This document shows, in pieces, positions 29,241-36,840 of a stretch of 64,000 nt of DNA. A model generated the notes under the pieces. That model was not told the origin of the DNA. It did no database searches and saw nothing but the letters and a program-made list of their open reading frames with translations. The translations under genes were made by a program, and so were the position numbers. Each line of letters begins with the position of its first letter. Position 1 is the first letter of the stretch. This DNA is from Rhizobium sp. SEMIA4064 (GTDB lineage: Bacteria; Pseudomonadota; Alphaproteobacteria; Rhizobiales; Rhizobiaceae). Where the stretch lies: NCBI RefSeq assembly GCF_003025035.1, contig NZ_PYJN01000006.1:166233-230232 (forward strand), read 5' to 3'.

Positions 29241-29852
29241 TCAAAGCTGGCGAATGATGTCGCGGAGCTGTTCGTTTCGCGCGCCAAGCAGCAGTACATT
29301 GCGAACGGCGATCTGCGGATCATGCGTGTGGAAGAGTACGCCGTTGCCTCGGATCTCGCGATTGATCGTCAGTTTCTTTTCCGGCGATTCCTGATCCGGG
29401 TGGACGGCGACGGCAAAATACATCCGTGAATATTTCAGGCTGATATTCTCGAAGAAATTGTCGTTTTGGCCGATGCGGGCAAAGAAGTTGGCGATGTAGA
29501 AGGCCCAGCTCACCTCTTCATACTGCGCGAATTGGGTTCGCGCCGCGGTGACATGGCAATAGCCGAGATGCGGCGTGTCCTTCAGTGTGTGATGGAAGAT
29601 GAGCTTCGGAAAACGAATCGATTGGTGAAAGCTGTTCAGCCGGTCATGGGTCTTTTCGCCGGCATTCCGCAGCTTATTCGCCGTGCGCTCGGCCACTTCC
29701 TCATAACTGAGATAGCGCCGTTCTTCGGCCAGCCAATGCGCCCTGTCGCGGGTGATGCGGCCGGTGCGCAGGAATTCGCTATGCGCGGCTGCCGGCAATT
29801 CCGGTTCCGGCTCTGCGGGCTTCTTGGCGTCGAAATATCTGAGCTTGGCCAT
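29241..29852 (-). CDS. Conserved hypothetical protein
   Basis: This 203-residue soluble protein starts MAKLRYFDAKKPAEPEPELP. It has a charged helix (DRAHWLAEERRYLSYEEVAER), then a part rich in aromatic residues (SFHQSIRFPKLIFHHTLKDTPHLGYCHVTAARTQFAQYEEVSWAFYIANFF written here only as positions about 75-128), and a C-terminal HDPQIAVRNVLLLGARNEQL. No signal peptide or membrane helix. I recognise no domain. It is 59 bp upstream of the Sua5-type gene on the same strand and may belong to that transcript. Confidence 0.7.
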   Translation of the reverse strand: MAKLRYFDAKKPAEPEPELPAAAHSEFLRTGRITRDRAHWLAEERRYLSYEEVAERTANKLRNAGEKTHDRLNSFHQSIRFPKLIFHHTLKDTPHLGYCHVTAARTQFAQYEEVSWAFYIANFFARIGQNDNFFENISLKYSRMYFAVAVHPDQESPEKKLTINREIRGNGVLFHTHDPQIAVRNVLLLGARNEQLRDIIRQL

Positions 29853-29952
29853 GCGGCACTCACGTCTGGGTATGGATACAAGTTGATAGATCGCCTAGCT
29901 TGAGCCGGGCTTAAGCGCGCCCAGCGCTCACGGTTTGAGGAGGATCAGAACC

Positions 29953-30381
29953 ATACCGGGTATCACCGATCTCAAACTGCTGATTTCCAGCATGGAACCG
30001 AATCTCATCGAAGGCGAATTCGTTTTTTGCAGCCTGCCGCCTTCAGCGCTGTCAGACTACGCCCATTTGAAGCCGATCGGGATGTTTCAGGAAAAGGAAG
30101 GGATGACGCTGATCCTTCCGATCGACGCCGCCCGGCAGGCGAAGCTTCCTGCTGAACCCGCGATGCGAATGATCAGCCTCGACGTCCACTCCTTGCTGGA
30201 AGCGGTCGGCCTGACAGCCGCCTTCGCCACGGCGCTCGGAAACGAGGACATCAGCGCCAATGTCATTGCGGCCTATTATCATGACCATATCTTCGTGCCG
30301 TCCGCCGATGCCGAGCGTGCCGTGGCGGCATTGAAGGCGCTCTCCAACCGCTCTAAAAATCCTGATAATTCAACTCGTTGA
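29953..30381 (+). CDS. ACT domain protein with an apparent ATA start codon
   Basis: This roughly 142-residue protein has tandem ACT-like folds: GITDLKLLISSMEPNLIEGEF, then MTLILPIDAARQAKL, MRMISLDVHSLLEAVGLTAAFATALG, ISANVIAAYYHDHIFVPSADAERAVAALKAL. Such CASTOR/ACT_7-type proteins bind amino acids. A perfect AGGAGG (29938-29943) lies 9 bp before an in-frame ATA at 29953, which would give the usual start P-G-I-T-D-L-K. The only upstream in-frame start is TTG 29935, before the Shine-Dalgarno; the first ATG, 29992, would cut off the first strand. Its last 29 bp overlap the convergent GH25-like gene. Confidence 0.75.
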   Translation: MPGITDLKLLISSMEPNLIEGEFVFCSLPPSALSDYAHLKPIGMFQEKEGMTLILPIDAARQAKLPAEPAMRMISLDVHSLLEAVGLTAAFATALGNEDISANVIAAYYHDHIFVPSADAERAVAALKALSNRSKNPDNSTR

Positions 30382-31354
30382 TCTCGACCGGCTTCGGCTG
30401 GGTGGTCGCTGCGGTGACGATGGGATCGACCATCAGCGAGACGAGCGTCTGCAGCGGTGCGGTACAGCTCGGTCCCTTGGCTATGATCATGGGGGCCGGC
30501 TCCGGTTTGGCGGGCAGCAGATCGCCCTGTGGCCATATCTTGGCGAGCTGCACCTTCGTCATCTGAACGACGTTGACATCGATATCGGTAAGTGTCCCCG
30601 GCACCCGGTAAGGACAGGTCTTCTCCGAGCAATTGTCGGATGAGGAGAATTGCCAGAGCGCATAATTGTCCCAATTGCCGAGCGGAAAGGTGCCTGTCAC
30701 ATCCGGCTTGTAGCGGGCATACCAGAGCGGCAACCGCGACAGGATCGGATAGTCCTCTCGATGATCGGCGATATACCGGGCGGTGTTGTGATTGGTGTAG
30801 AGGATGGGATAGCGGCCGGTTCTGACCTTGATGTGACCGACGAAGACCTGTGCGTCATCCAGAGACATGAATTGGGTCGTGTCCATGCCGTCGATATCGA
30901 GCACCATCAACTCGTCCGGTTTTGGATCGGCATAATCCAGAAAATGATTGGCCTGGTCGACGGGGTTGCCGGGCCGTCCAAGGTGGTAGGCGCCCCAGAG
31001 CAGGCCGTTCGTCTTCGCCAGCATCCGGCGCGTCTGAAATAGCTCGCGGCTAACAGCATATTTACGCCACATCGTCTTGCAGTGCGCAAAGGTGTCGCCG
31101 GCATGATCGCCCGTGCAGCTAAAGCTTTCTGGCAGGCCGTCGGAAGCCTTCGAGATGAAGGCGGCGATGCGCTTGTCCTGCAAAAGCTGATCCCAATCGA
31201 TGGTGTTCAGCTCGTAGGCATCGACGATGAGGGCGTTCTGGGGATCGTTCCAGGGCTGGTTTTCAGCGGCCGCGAGGCGGGAAGCCGGTCCCAGCAGCGC
31301 CAGAACCATCAGGAAACTGCAAATCAGAGGGTGAGTCTGCCGGTATCCCTTCAT
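30353..31354 (-). CDS. GH25-like (lysozyme-fold) exported protein
   Basis: This 333-residue protein has a signal peptide (ICSFLMVLALLGPASRLAAA). A glycoside-hydrolase-25 barrel follows: IVDAYELNTIDWDQLL (strand 1), AAFISKASDG, LLWGAYHLGRPGNPVDQANHFL, MVLDIDGMDTT, YPILYTNHNTARYI, LPLWYARYKPD, YALWQFSSSD. GH25 lysozymes cut peptidoglycan with a D-x-E pair; here the motif is D153-I-D155, Asp replacing the expected catalytic Glu. A C-terminal extension of about 70 residues (PQGDLLPAKPEPAP...) is unlike the core. It may be a remodelled or binding-only form. ATG 31354 places the signal peptide correctly. Confidence 0.82.
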   Translation of the reverse strand: MKGYRQTHPLICSFLMVLALLGPASRLAAAENQPWNDPQNALIVDAYELNTIDWDQLLQDKRIAAFISKASDGLPESFSCTGDHAGDTFAHCKTMWRKYAVSRELFQTRRMLAKTNGLLWGAYHLGRPGNPVDQANHFLDYADPKPDELMVLDIDGMDTTQFMSLDDAQVFVGHIKVRTGRYPILYTNHNTARYIADHREDYPILSRLPLWYARYKPDVTGTFPLGNWDNYALWQFSSSDNCSEKTCPYRVPGTLTDIDVNVVQMTKVQLAKIWPQGDLLPAKPEPAPMIIAKGPSCTAPLQTLVSLMVDPIVTAATTQPKPVEINELNYQDF

Positions 31355-31605
31355 GAAATAATGGTAAGGATTGCTGGTTAATCCTTGGTTAAGAATGAAA
31401 TCGTTATAGATTGACCTCCGTGGGGTCCGCGCATAGCCCTTAAATTGGTCGTGATTTAAGGAAGAACTATGCGCCACCGCTGCGTCTTGGCGCGTCCTTA
31501 TTGGAGGCGCCGCGCGGCAGGTAACTCGAACCCTGTCTTGGGGAACCTTCCCCAATACGGAACGTTATTTGCTGAGCACAAAATAAGCCAGGAATGGAGA
31601 TGTAA

Positions 31606-32076
31606 ATGCTTGGTTTCCGTGCAAGAATTGCGACCATTGCTGTTTCGGCCGCGGTGGCTCTGACGAGCTTCACCCCGTCCTTCGCAATGCAGATGCCTGC
31701 CGCGCCCGCTGCGGCGGCAGACAAGGCCGCCCCAACAGACGTTCAGCAGGTTCAGTGGCGCCGTTATGGCGGTTATCATGGCGGGTACTATCCGTATTAT
31801 CGCCGTGGCTGGTATGGCGGCTATCGCGGTTATCCCGGCTATCGTTATGGCTATCGCTATTACGATGGCTATTGGTACCCGTTGGCAGCCTTTGGCGCCG
31901 GAGCCATCATCGGCGGCGCGATTGCCAGCCAGCCTCGTTATGTTGCCCCGGCTGGAGACATCAACCCGCGCCATGTCGAATGGTGCGAGGCGCGCTACCG
32001 CTCCTACCGGGCTTACGACAATACGTTCCAGCCCAATCGCGGCCCCCGGCAGCAGTGCTATTCGCCCTACTTCTGA
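31606..32076 (+). CDS. BA14K family protein
   Basis: This 156-residue exported protein has a signal peptide ([19 protein letters not shown]). A Tyr/Gly-rich stretch follows ([20 protein letters not shown]...; about residues 50-90), then a short hydrophobic segment ([15 protein letters not shown]). It ends in the BA14K-like motif, [19 protein letters not shown] followed by QQCYSPY with two cysteines. The family is named after a Brucella immunoreactive antigen; function unclear, reported as lectin-like. A T-rich terminator follows at 32099. Confidence 0.88.
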   Translation: MLGFRARIATIAVSAAVALTSFTPSFAMQMPAAPAAAADKAAPTDVQQVQWRRYGGYHGGYYPYYRRGWYGGYRGYPGYRYGYRYYDGYWYPLAAFGAGAIIGGAIASQPRYVAPAGDINPRHVEWCEARYRSYRAYDNTFQPNRGPRQQCYSPYF

Positions 32077-32098
32077 GCAAGAGATTTGGTCCATCCAT

Positions 32099-32133
32099 AA
32101 AAAACCGCCCGGTCATTCGCCGGGCGGTTTTTT
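32099..32133. terminator. Rho-independent terminator
   Basis: ccgcccgg (32105-32112) pairs with ccgggcgg (32120-32127), flanked by an A-run before and six T after. It lies between convergent BA14K and the CorA-like gene and can work both ways. Confidence 0.9.
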
Positions 32134-32152
32134 ATGAATGGATATGATGCCG

Positions 32153-33154
32153 TCAGAGAATGTTGACCCGCTTAAGCAGCCACCAGGATAACACCATCGA
32201 TGCGATGATAAGGCCGACGGCATATTCCGTGCCGCCGCCGCCGGTTGAAAATGGCAAATTTGACGTGTTCATACCGAAAAAGCCGGTGACCAGCGTTGGC
32301 GGCAGCAGGAAAGCCGTCATGATCGATAGAATGTAGAGATGGCGGTTGATCTCGGAGGAAAGCTTCGAGTCGATTTCTTCGTGCAGCAGTCTGGCGCGCT
32401 CCTGCAGCGCGTAAACATCGTGATCAACCGCCTCCAGGCGGCCGGTCAAGCGGCCGGCGACATCCTCGAAGCCGAGCGGCATCTCTTCGTCATCGGATGC
32501 TGCAGCGCGCCGCATCAGTGACAAAACGGTGCGTAGATGCCGGTGCAGGCGCACGATCGTCCGGCGGATGGGCGCGAGCCGCCGGCGTTCGTCCCGCGGG
32601 GCGTTCTCGTAGACGAAATCCTCGATGAGGTTGAGCTCCTCGGTCATTTCCATGACCAGCGAGATCAGGCTGCGCTGGAACTCGATGACCAGCAGTTCGA
32701 AGATATCCAGCGGCCCCGTGAATTTGGCGGCGTTTTTTTCGATCAGCATGCGCGCCCGCTCGACGCTGCGCAGCGGCTGCAGCCGGGTGGTGATGAGCAT
32801 GCGGTCGGTGAGCACGAAATGCAGCCAGCCGATGTCGCGCGTGTCCTGATCGAACTCTCGCTGAAAATCCACCAGCGTGCCATAGAGCATCTGCTCGTCG
32901 ACGGTGAGGGTCGCATGCGTCTCATGCGTGGTGAGCGCCATGCGGGCAGCTTCGTTCAGACCTGGCGCATCCTCCAAAAGGGCGGGCACGCGGGCATCGA
33001 CAAGACTAAGATGCAGCCACAGGAAACCGTCCTCGGCAAACAGCGCGGCGCGTTCGGTATCTTCGGACAGCCGCTCCGGCTTACTCGCGCCGGGACGCAG
33101 GCGATAAGCCCAGACGAGGCCGGGTATCGTGGTGGCTGACGTGATCGTGTTCAT
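32153..33154 (-). CDS. CorA/ZntB family divalent metal transporter
   Basis: This ~333-residue protein has a cytoplasmic alpha/beta N-terminal domain (GLVWAYRLRPG; DGFLWLHLSLVDARVPALL; TDRMLITTRLQPLRS) and long stalk helices. Two C-terminal transmembrane segments include ILSIMTAFLLPPTLVTGFFGMNTSNLPF, with the GMN selectivity motif, and VGLIIASMVLSWWLL. CorA members carry Mg2+, while ZntB-like ones carry Zn2+; GMN-T-S-N-L-P-F is closer to the ZntB type, so zinc or magnesium is possible. Start codons at 33202, 33175 and 33154 are all in frame and none has a good ribosome site; 33154 gives the family-like N-terminus. Confidence 0.88.
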   Translation of the reverse strand: MNTITSATTIPGLVWAYRLRPGASKPERLSEDTERAALFAEDGFLWLHLSLVDARVPALLEDAPGLNEAARMALTTHETHATLTVDEQMLYGTLVDFQREFDQDTRDIGWLHFVLTDRMLITTRLQPLRSVERARMLIEKNAAKFTGPLDIFELLVIEFQRSLISLVMEMTEELNLIEDFVYENAPRDERRRLAPIRRTIVRLHRHLRTVLSLMRRAAASDDEEMPLGFEDVAGRLTGRLEAVDHDVYALQERARLLHEEIDSKLSSEINRHLYILSIMTAFLLPPTLVTGFFGMNTSNLPFSTGGGGTEYAVGLIIASMVLSWWLLKRVNIL

Positions 33155-33282
33155 GGCCGGGTTGTTCGTATCCATAAGGCAATTGCCATAGTCATTGTTC
33201 ATGACAGTTGTTTATGCAAGTCCCGGCTGCGATTATAGAGAGGCGGATATGCCGCAATTTTGCTTTCAAACGAAACCTCAAA

Positions 33283-33306
33283 ATTGACGTTTACGTAAAA
33301 ATCAAT
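33283..33306. promoter_or_regulatory. LiuR-like palindromic operator candidate
   Basis: The sequence attga...tcaat encloses TTGACGTTTACGTAAA (33284-33299), with the core TTTACGTAAA a perfect palindrome. It lies about 75 bp before the acyl-CoA dehydrogenase ATG. The pattern recalls the MerR-family LiuR operator that controls branched-chain amino-acid and fatty-acid degradation genes in proteobacteria; this is recalled, and no regulator gene is in the window. Confidence 0.5.
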
Positions 33307-33380
33307 TAGCTATAAACGTCATGTGGCCAATAGCCTGGGTGAGGTAGACTGTTGGCATCGTCATTGCGGAGGAAGATACC

Positions 33381-35159
33381 ATGTACAAGGCGCCGGTCGA
33401 GGAAATCGCGTTTACGCTGAAGCATGTCGCCGGCATGGGGCGGGCGATGGAAGACGGACGTCTTGGCGATCTCAGCGGCGATGTCGTCGACGCCATCCTG
33501 ACCGAAGCCGGCCGTTTTGCAGGCGATGTGATGGAACCGCTGGCCGAGATCGGCGATCGGCAGGGCACGAAGTTGGTCGATGGCAAGGTGGTGCTACCCC
33601 CTGGCTGGGAGCAGCTCTATCGCGACTGGATTGCCGGCGGGTGGAATGGGCTGACGGCGCCGGAGGAATTTGGCGGTCAGGGCCTGCCGCATATGCTGAA
33701 TATCGCGACGCTGGAAATGTGGAATTCCGCGTCCATGGCCTTTGGTCTCGCACCGACCTTGACCATGGGCGCAGTCGAGGCACTGCTCGCCCACGGCAGC
33801 GAAGACCTTAAGCGCAAATATCTGGCAAAACTGGTTTCCGGCGAATGGGCCGGCACAATGAACCTGACCGAGCCGCATGCCGGCTCCGATGTCGGCGCGC
33901 TACGCACTCGCGCCGAACGCCGTGACGACGGCACCTACCGCCTGTTCGGCCAGAAGATTTTCATCACCTGGGGCGATCACGAGGCCGCGGAGAATATCGT
34001 CCATTTCGTGCTTGCCCGCCTTCCGGATGCTCCGGCGGGGACGCGCGGCATTTCCTTGTTCCTGGTGCCGAAATTCCTTGTCGGCGACGATGGCTCGCTC
34101 GGCGCCCGCAATGATTATTTCGCCCATTCGCTGGAGCATAAGCTCGGCATCCATGGCTCGCCCACCTGCACGATGATCTATGGCGACGGCAAATACGGAT
34201 CCGAGAAGGGTGCTGTTGGCTGGCTCATCGGCGAGGAGAACAAGGGGCTGGCCTGCATGTTCACGATGATGAACAATGCCCGTCTCGCCGTCGGTATCCA
34301 GGGCGTGGCCATCGCCGAGGCTGCGACACAGAAGGCCATCGCTTACGCAAAAGAGCGCACGCAAGGTCGGGCGCCGGGTACGACGACCACAGGCATGAGC
34401 CCAATCATCGAACATCCCGACATTGCCCGCATGCTGCTGACGATGAAGGCGCTGACGCAGGGTTCGCGCGCCATCTGCTACGCCTGCGCCGAGGCGATCG
34501 ATATGTCGCATCGCGATGAGGGCAGGGCATCGTATTGGCAGGGGCGTGCCGCTCTGCTGACACCGATCGCCAAATCCTTCTCCACCGACGCCGGCGTCGA
34601 TGTCGCCTCGCTTGGCATCCAGGTGCATGGCGGCATGGGTTTCATCGAGGAGACGGGCGCCGCCCGCCTGCTGCGCGACGCCCGCATCGCGCCGATCTAT
34701 GAAGGTACCAACGGCATTCAGGCGATCGATCTTGTGACGCGCAAGCTGACAATCGCCGGCGGGGACCATCTGCGTGGCTTCACCCACGAGCTGCGCGAGA
34801 TCGCCGATGCTGTCGAGAAATCCAATCTGGACGGCTTCGGCGAGACGGCGGCTCGGCTTTACGCCGCCATAACCGATCTCGAAGCGGCAAGCGAATGGCT
34901 GCTGGCACGCCAGGCGGAGGGCCGTATCGCCGAGGCCCTGTCAGGCGCCACACCCTATCAGCGGCTTTTCGGTCTCGTGCTGACGGCCTGCTATCTCGCC
35001 AAGGGCGGTCTGGCTGATGTTGCGGACGGCGAGGGGGAAAAGCGCATCGCCCTCTGCCGCTTTGCTGCGGAAAACATGCTGGCCGAAACCACCGCGCTCA
35101 CCGATCGCATCGTCGCCGGCGCTTCCAGCCTCGAAGCTGCGCGCATCGCTCTTGCCTAA
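33381..35159 (+). CDS. Acyl-CoA dehydrogenase with C-terminal extension
   Basis: This 592-residue acyl-CoA dehydrogenase is larger than the ~390-residue classical enzymes and fits the group with an extra C-terminal domain (DmdC/AcdC-like). It shows an N-terminal helical segment (YKAPVEEIAFTLKHVAGM), GTMNLTEPHAGSDVGALRTRA, QKIFITWGDH, KLGIHGSPTCTMIYG, GIQGVAIAEAATQKAIAYAKER and IQVHGGMGFIEETGAARLLRDARIAPIYEGTNGIQ-type C-terminal region with the likely catalytic Glu in IYEGTNGIQA. It oxidises acyl-CoA to enoyl-CoA in the cytosol. The TTG-start enoyl-CoA hydratase follows by 10 bp, forming an operon. Confidence 0.94.
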   Translation: MYKAPVEEIAFTLKHVAGMGRAMEDGRLGDLSGDVVDAILTEAGRFAGDVMEPLAEIGDRQGTKLVDGKVVLPPGWEQLYRDWIAGGWNGLTAPEEFGGQGLPHMLNIATLEMWNSASMAFGLAPTLTMGAVEALLAHGSEDLKRKYLAKLVSGEWAGTMNLTEPHAGSDVGALRTRAERRDDGTYRLFGQKIFITWGDHEAAENIVHFVLARLPDAPAGTRGISLFLVPKFLVGDDGSLGARNDYFAHSLEHKLGIHGSPTCTMIYGDGKYGSEKGAVGWLIGEENKGLACMFTMMNNARLAVGIQGVAIAEAATQKAIAYAKERTQGRAPGTTTTGMSPIIEHPDIARMLLTMKALTQGSRAICYACAEAIDMSHRDEGRASYWQGRAALLTPIAKSFSTDAGVDVASLGIQVHGGMGFIEETGAARLLRDARIAPIYEGTNGIQAIDLVTRKLTIAGGDHLRGFTHELREIADAVEKSNLDGFGETAARLYAAITDLEAASEWLLARQAEGRIAEALSGATPYQRLFGLVLTACYLAKGGLADVADGEGEKRIALCRFAAENMLAETTALTDRIVAGASSLEAARIALA

Positions 35160-35169
35160 GGATATAGAT

Positions 35170-35922
35170 TTGACCGACCACATCCTGATCGAACGCCCAG
35201 AGACCGCGTCGCATGTGCAGGTGATCCGCTTCAACCGGCCAGAAAAGAAAAATGCCTTCACCCGCGCCATGTATCAGGCAATGACCGACGCGCTGCGGGC
35301 AGCGGATGAGACCTCAGATATCCGCGCCATCGCCTTCCTCGGCAGCGAAGGCTGTTTTTCCGCCGGCAACGACCTTGCCGATTTCCTGGCTTTCGCCATG
35401 AGCGGCACCATGGGCCGCGAGGTTCTGGACTTCCTGGCCGTACTGGCGACCGCGAAAAAGCCCGTCGTCTCCGGCGTCGATGGCCTGGCGATTGGCATCG
35501 GCACCACGATTCATCTCCATTGCGACCTGACGATCGCCTCCGACCGCAGCCTGTTCAAGACCCCCTTCGTCGATCTCGCCCTCGTCCCCGAAGCCGCCTC
35601 CAGCCTGCTCGCACCCCGTGTCATGGGCCACCAACGCGCTTTCGCTCTACTCGCTCTCGGCGAGGGCTTTTCCGCCGCGGAAGCAAAAGAGGCCGGCCTG
35701 ATCTGGAAAATCACCACGCCGGAAGCGCTGGAAGCCGAAACCCTGTCGCTCGCCGCCAAACTTGCGGCCAAACCGCCGGAGGCCCTACGGATCGCTCGTG
35801 ACTTGATGCGAAGCTCCCCCGAAGACGTTCTCGCCCGTATCGAGGAAGAGGCAAGGCACTTTGCGGCGCAACTGAAGAGCGCGGAGGCTCGGGCGGCATT
35901 CGAGGCGTTCATGAAACGGTGA
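35170..35922 (+). CDS. Enoyl-CoA hydratase/isomerase
   Basis: This 250-residue crotonase-fold protein shows VQVIRFNRPEKKNAFTRAM, IRAIAFLGSEGCFSAGNDLADF (oxyanion-hole region), AKKPVVSGVDGLAIGIGTTIHLHCDLTIAS, FKTPFVDLALVPEAASSLL, and MGHQRAFALLALGEGFSAAEAKEAGLI. It probably hydrates the enoyl-CoA made by the upstream dehydrogenase. The start is TTG 35170, with AAGGA at 35158-35162 directly after the dehydrogenase stop. The usual catalytic Glu (E144/E164 type) is not obvious at the expected spots, so isomerase activity is also open. Confidence 0.92.
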   Translation: MTDHILIERPETASHVQVIRFNRPEKKNAFTRAMYQAMTDALRAADETSDIRAIAFLGSEGCFSAGNDLADFLAFAMSGTMGREVLDFLAVLATAKKPVVSGVDGLAIGIGTTIHLHCDLTIASDRSLFKTPFVDLALVPEAASSLLAPRVMGHQRAFALLALGEGFSAAEAKEAGLIWKITTPEALEAETLSLAAKLAAKPPEALRIARDLMRSSPEDVLARIEEEARHFAAQLKSAEARAAFEAFMKR

Positions 35923-35935
35923 GGGATATTCTTTT

Positions 35936-35990
35936 CCCTCATCCGCCCTCGTGGTTCGAGACGGCCCTGTGGGCCTCCTCACGATGAGGG
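35936..35990. repeat. Palindromic repeat family C, copy 1
   Basis: This is ccctc...ccctcgtggttcgagacggccct, then gggcctcctcacgatgaggg. It is the reverse complement of the copy at 36130-36174 and the same orientation as the copy at 36567-36621. It lies 14 bp after the enoyl-CoA hydratase stop. Confidence 0.85.
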
Positions 35991-36129
35991 CTGGGCTTTG
36001 TGCTCGACTGAAGAAGATTAAGCTGGCCCTTCCACACATTTGGGGCGGAGCGGGGTATTTCGATATAAGCTGGAAAATCGCTCTGCACCCTGAGTTTATC
36101 GAAGGGTGTTTTACCGACGGGTCACTCCA

Positions 36130-36174
36130 CCCTCATGGTGAGGAGGCCCACAGGGCCGTCTCGAACCACGAGGG
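36130..36174. repeat. Palindromic repeat family C, copy 2 (inverted)
   Basis: This is ccctcatggtgaggaggccc, then agggccgtctcgaaccacgaggg. It is inverted relative to copy 1 and matches copy 4 (36768-36812) almost exactly. It ends 9 bp from the GIY-YIG stop codon. Confidence 0.85.
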
Positions 36175-36182
36175 TTGGCCCC

Positions 36183-36500
36183 TTAATCCCGGTCATTTCC
36201 ACTCGGTTTATGCCCGGCGGGTCCGCGTCGCGACAGGGCAGGCAACGCTTCGTAATTCAAGGCAATCAACGCTTCCTTCTTTCGGCGTGACCAACCCTTG
36301 ATCTGCCGTTCGCGGGCGATGGCATCAATGATACGGTCATAGATTTCATGGAACACCAATTCGACCGGCCGGCGTTTAGCGGTGTAGCCATCGTAGATGC
36401 CCGCATTGTGTTCCCAGACGCGCGCTTCGATCTCCTGTTTGGTGAGACCAGTATAATAAGAGCCATCGCTGCAGCGAAGGATGTAGACGGTGGCTTCCAT
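36183..36500 (-). CDS. GIY-YIG endonuclease-domain protein
   Basis: This 105-residue protein is a stand-alone GIY-YIG domain: VYILRCSDGSYYTGLT at the N-terminus (the V-Y-I ... Y-T-G pair), then RVWEHNAGIYDGYTAKRRPVEL, with the conserved Arg and a Tyr, and ARERQIKGWSRRKKEALI with a Glu in the expected E-x-x-x-K/R position. It ends in a basic Pro/Arg-rich tail. Related URI-type proteins are common in bacteria; their cellular role is unclear. ATG 36500 (MEATVYILR) is chosen over 36539. The gene lies between two inverted pairs of family C repeats (35936/36130 and 36567/36768), as the only ORF in about 880 bp. Confidence 0.9.
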   Translation of the reverse strand: MEATVYILRCSDGSYYTGLTKQEIEARVWEHNAGIYDGYTAKRRPVELVFHEIYDRIIDAIARERQIKGWSRRKKEALIALNYEALPALSRRGPAGHKPSGNDRD

Positions 36501-36566
36501 GGCAGAGCTTTCAAATTGGAACGAGTTGCTCGCTACCATTAAGTGTATTGAGCGAGCAAATCTTTT

Positions 36567-36621
36567 CCCTCATCCGCCCTCGTGGTTCGAGGGTCGCTTT
36601 GCTCCCGCCTCACCATGAGGG
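36567..36621. repeat. Palindromic repeat family C, copy 3
   Basis: This is ccctcatccgccctcgtggt, then tcgaggg, with a different middle (tcgctttgctcccgcc), then ctcaccatgaggg. It has the orientation of copy 1 and upstream of it matches copy 1's flank (cttttccctcatccgccctc). Confidence 0.8.
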
Positions 36622-36767
36622 CTAGTCTCCTGGCCTTTCAAAACTCAGCAGATCCCACATCCTAACTTTTTCGAAGGAAGCGGGACGAGGTGATTCTCGT
36701 TCCACGCCCATTGCGAGGCGCGAAGCCCCGAGAGTGTCGCAGGATGATCTATGAGGGTGTCCCTCCG

Positions 36768-36812
36768 CCCTCATGGTGAGGAGGCCCATAGGGCCGTCTC
36801 GAACCACGAGGG
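36768..36812. repeat. Palindromic repeat family C, copy 4 (inverted)
   Basis: This is ccctcatggtgaggaggccc, then atagggccgtctcgaaccacgaggg. It nearly duplicates copy 2 and is inverted relative to copies 1 and 3. Confidence 0.85.
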
Positions 36813-36840
36813 TCGGCCACAGGCTTTCGGCAGGGAAATC

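Larger units (their letters stand above)
36501..36840. other. Non-coding stretch around family C repeats
   Basis: These 340 bp between the GIY-YIG gene and the RNA methyltransferase gene hold repeat copies 3 and 4 plus about 145 bp of sequence between them. No coding frame is supported. The GIY-YIG promoter must lie here. Confidence 0.6.
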
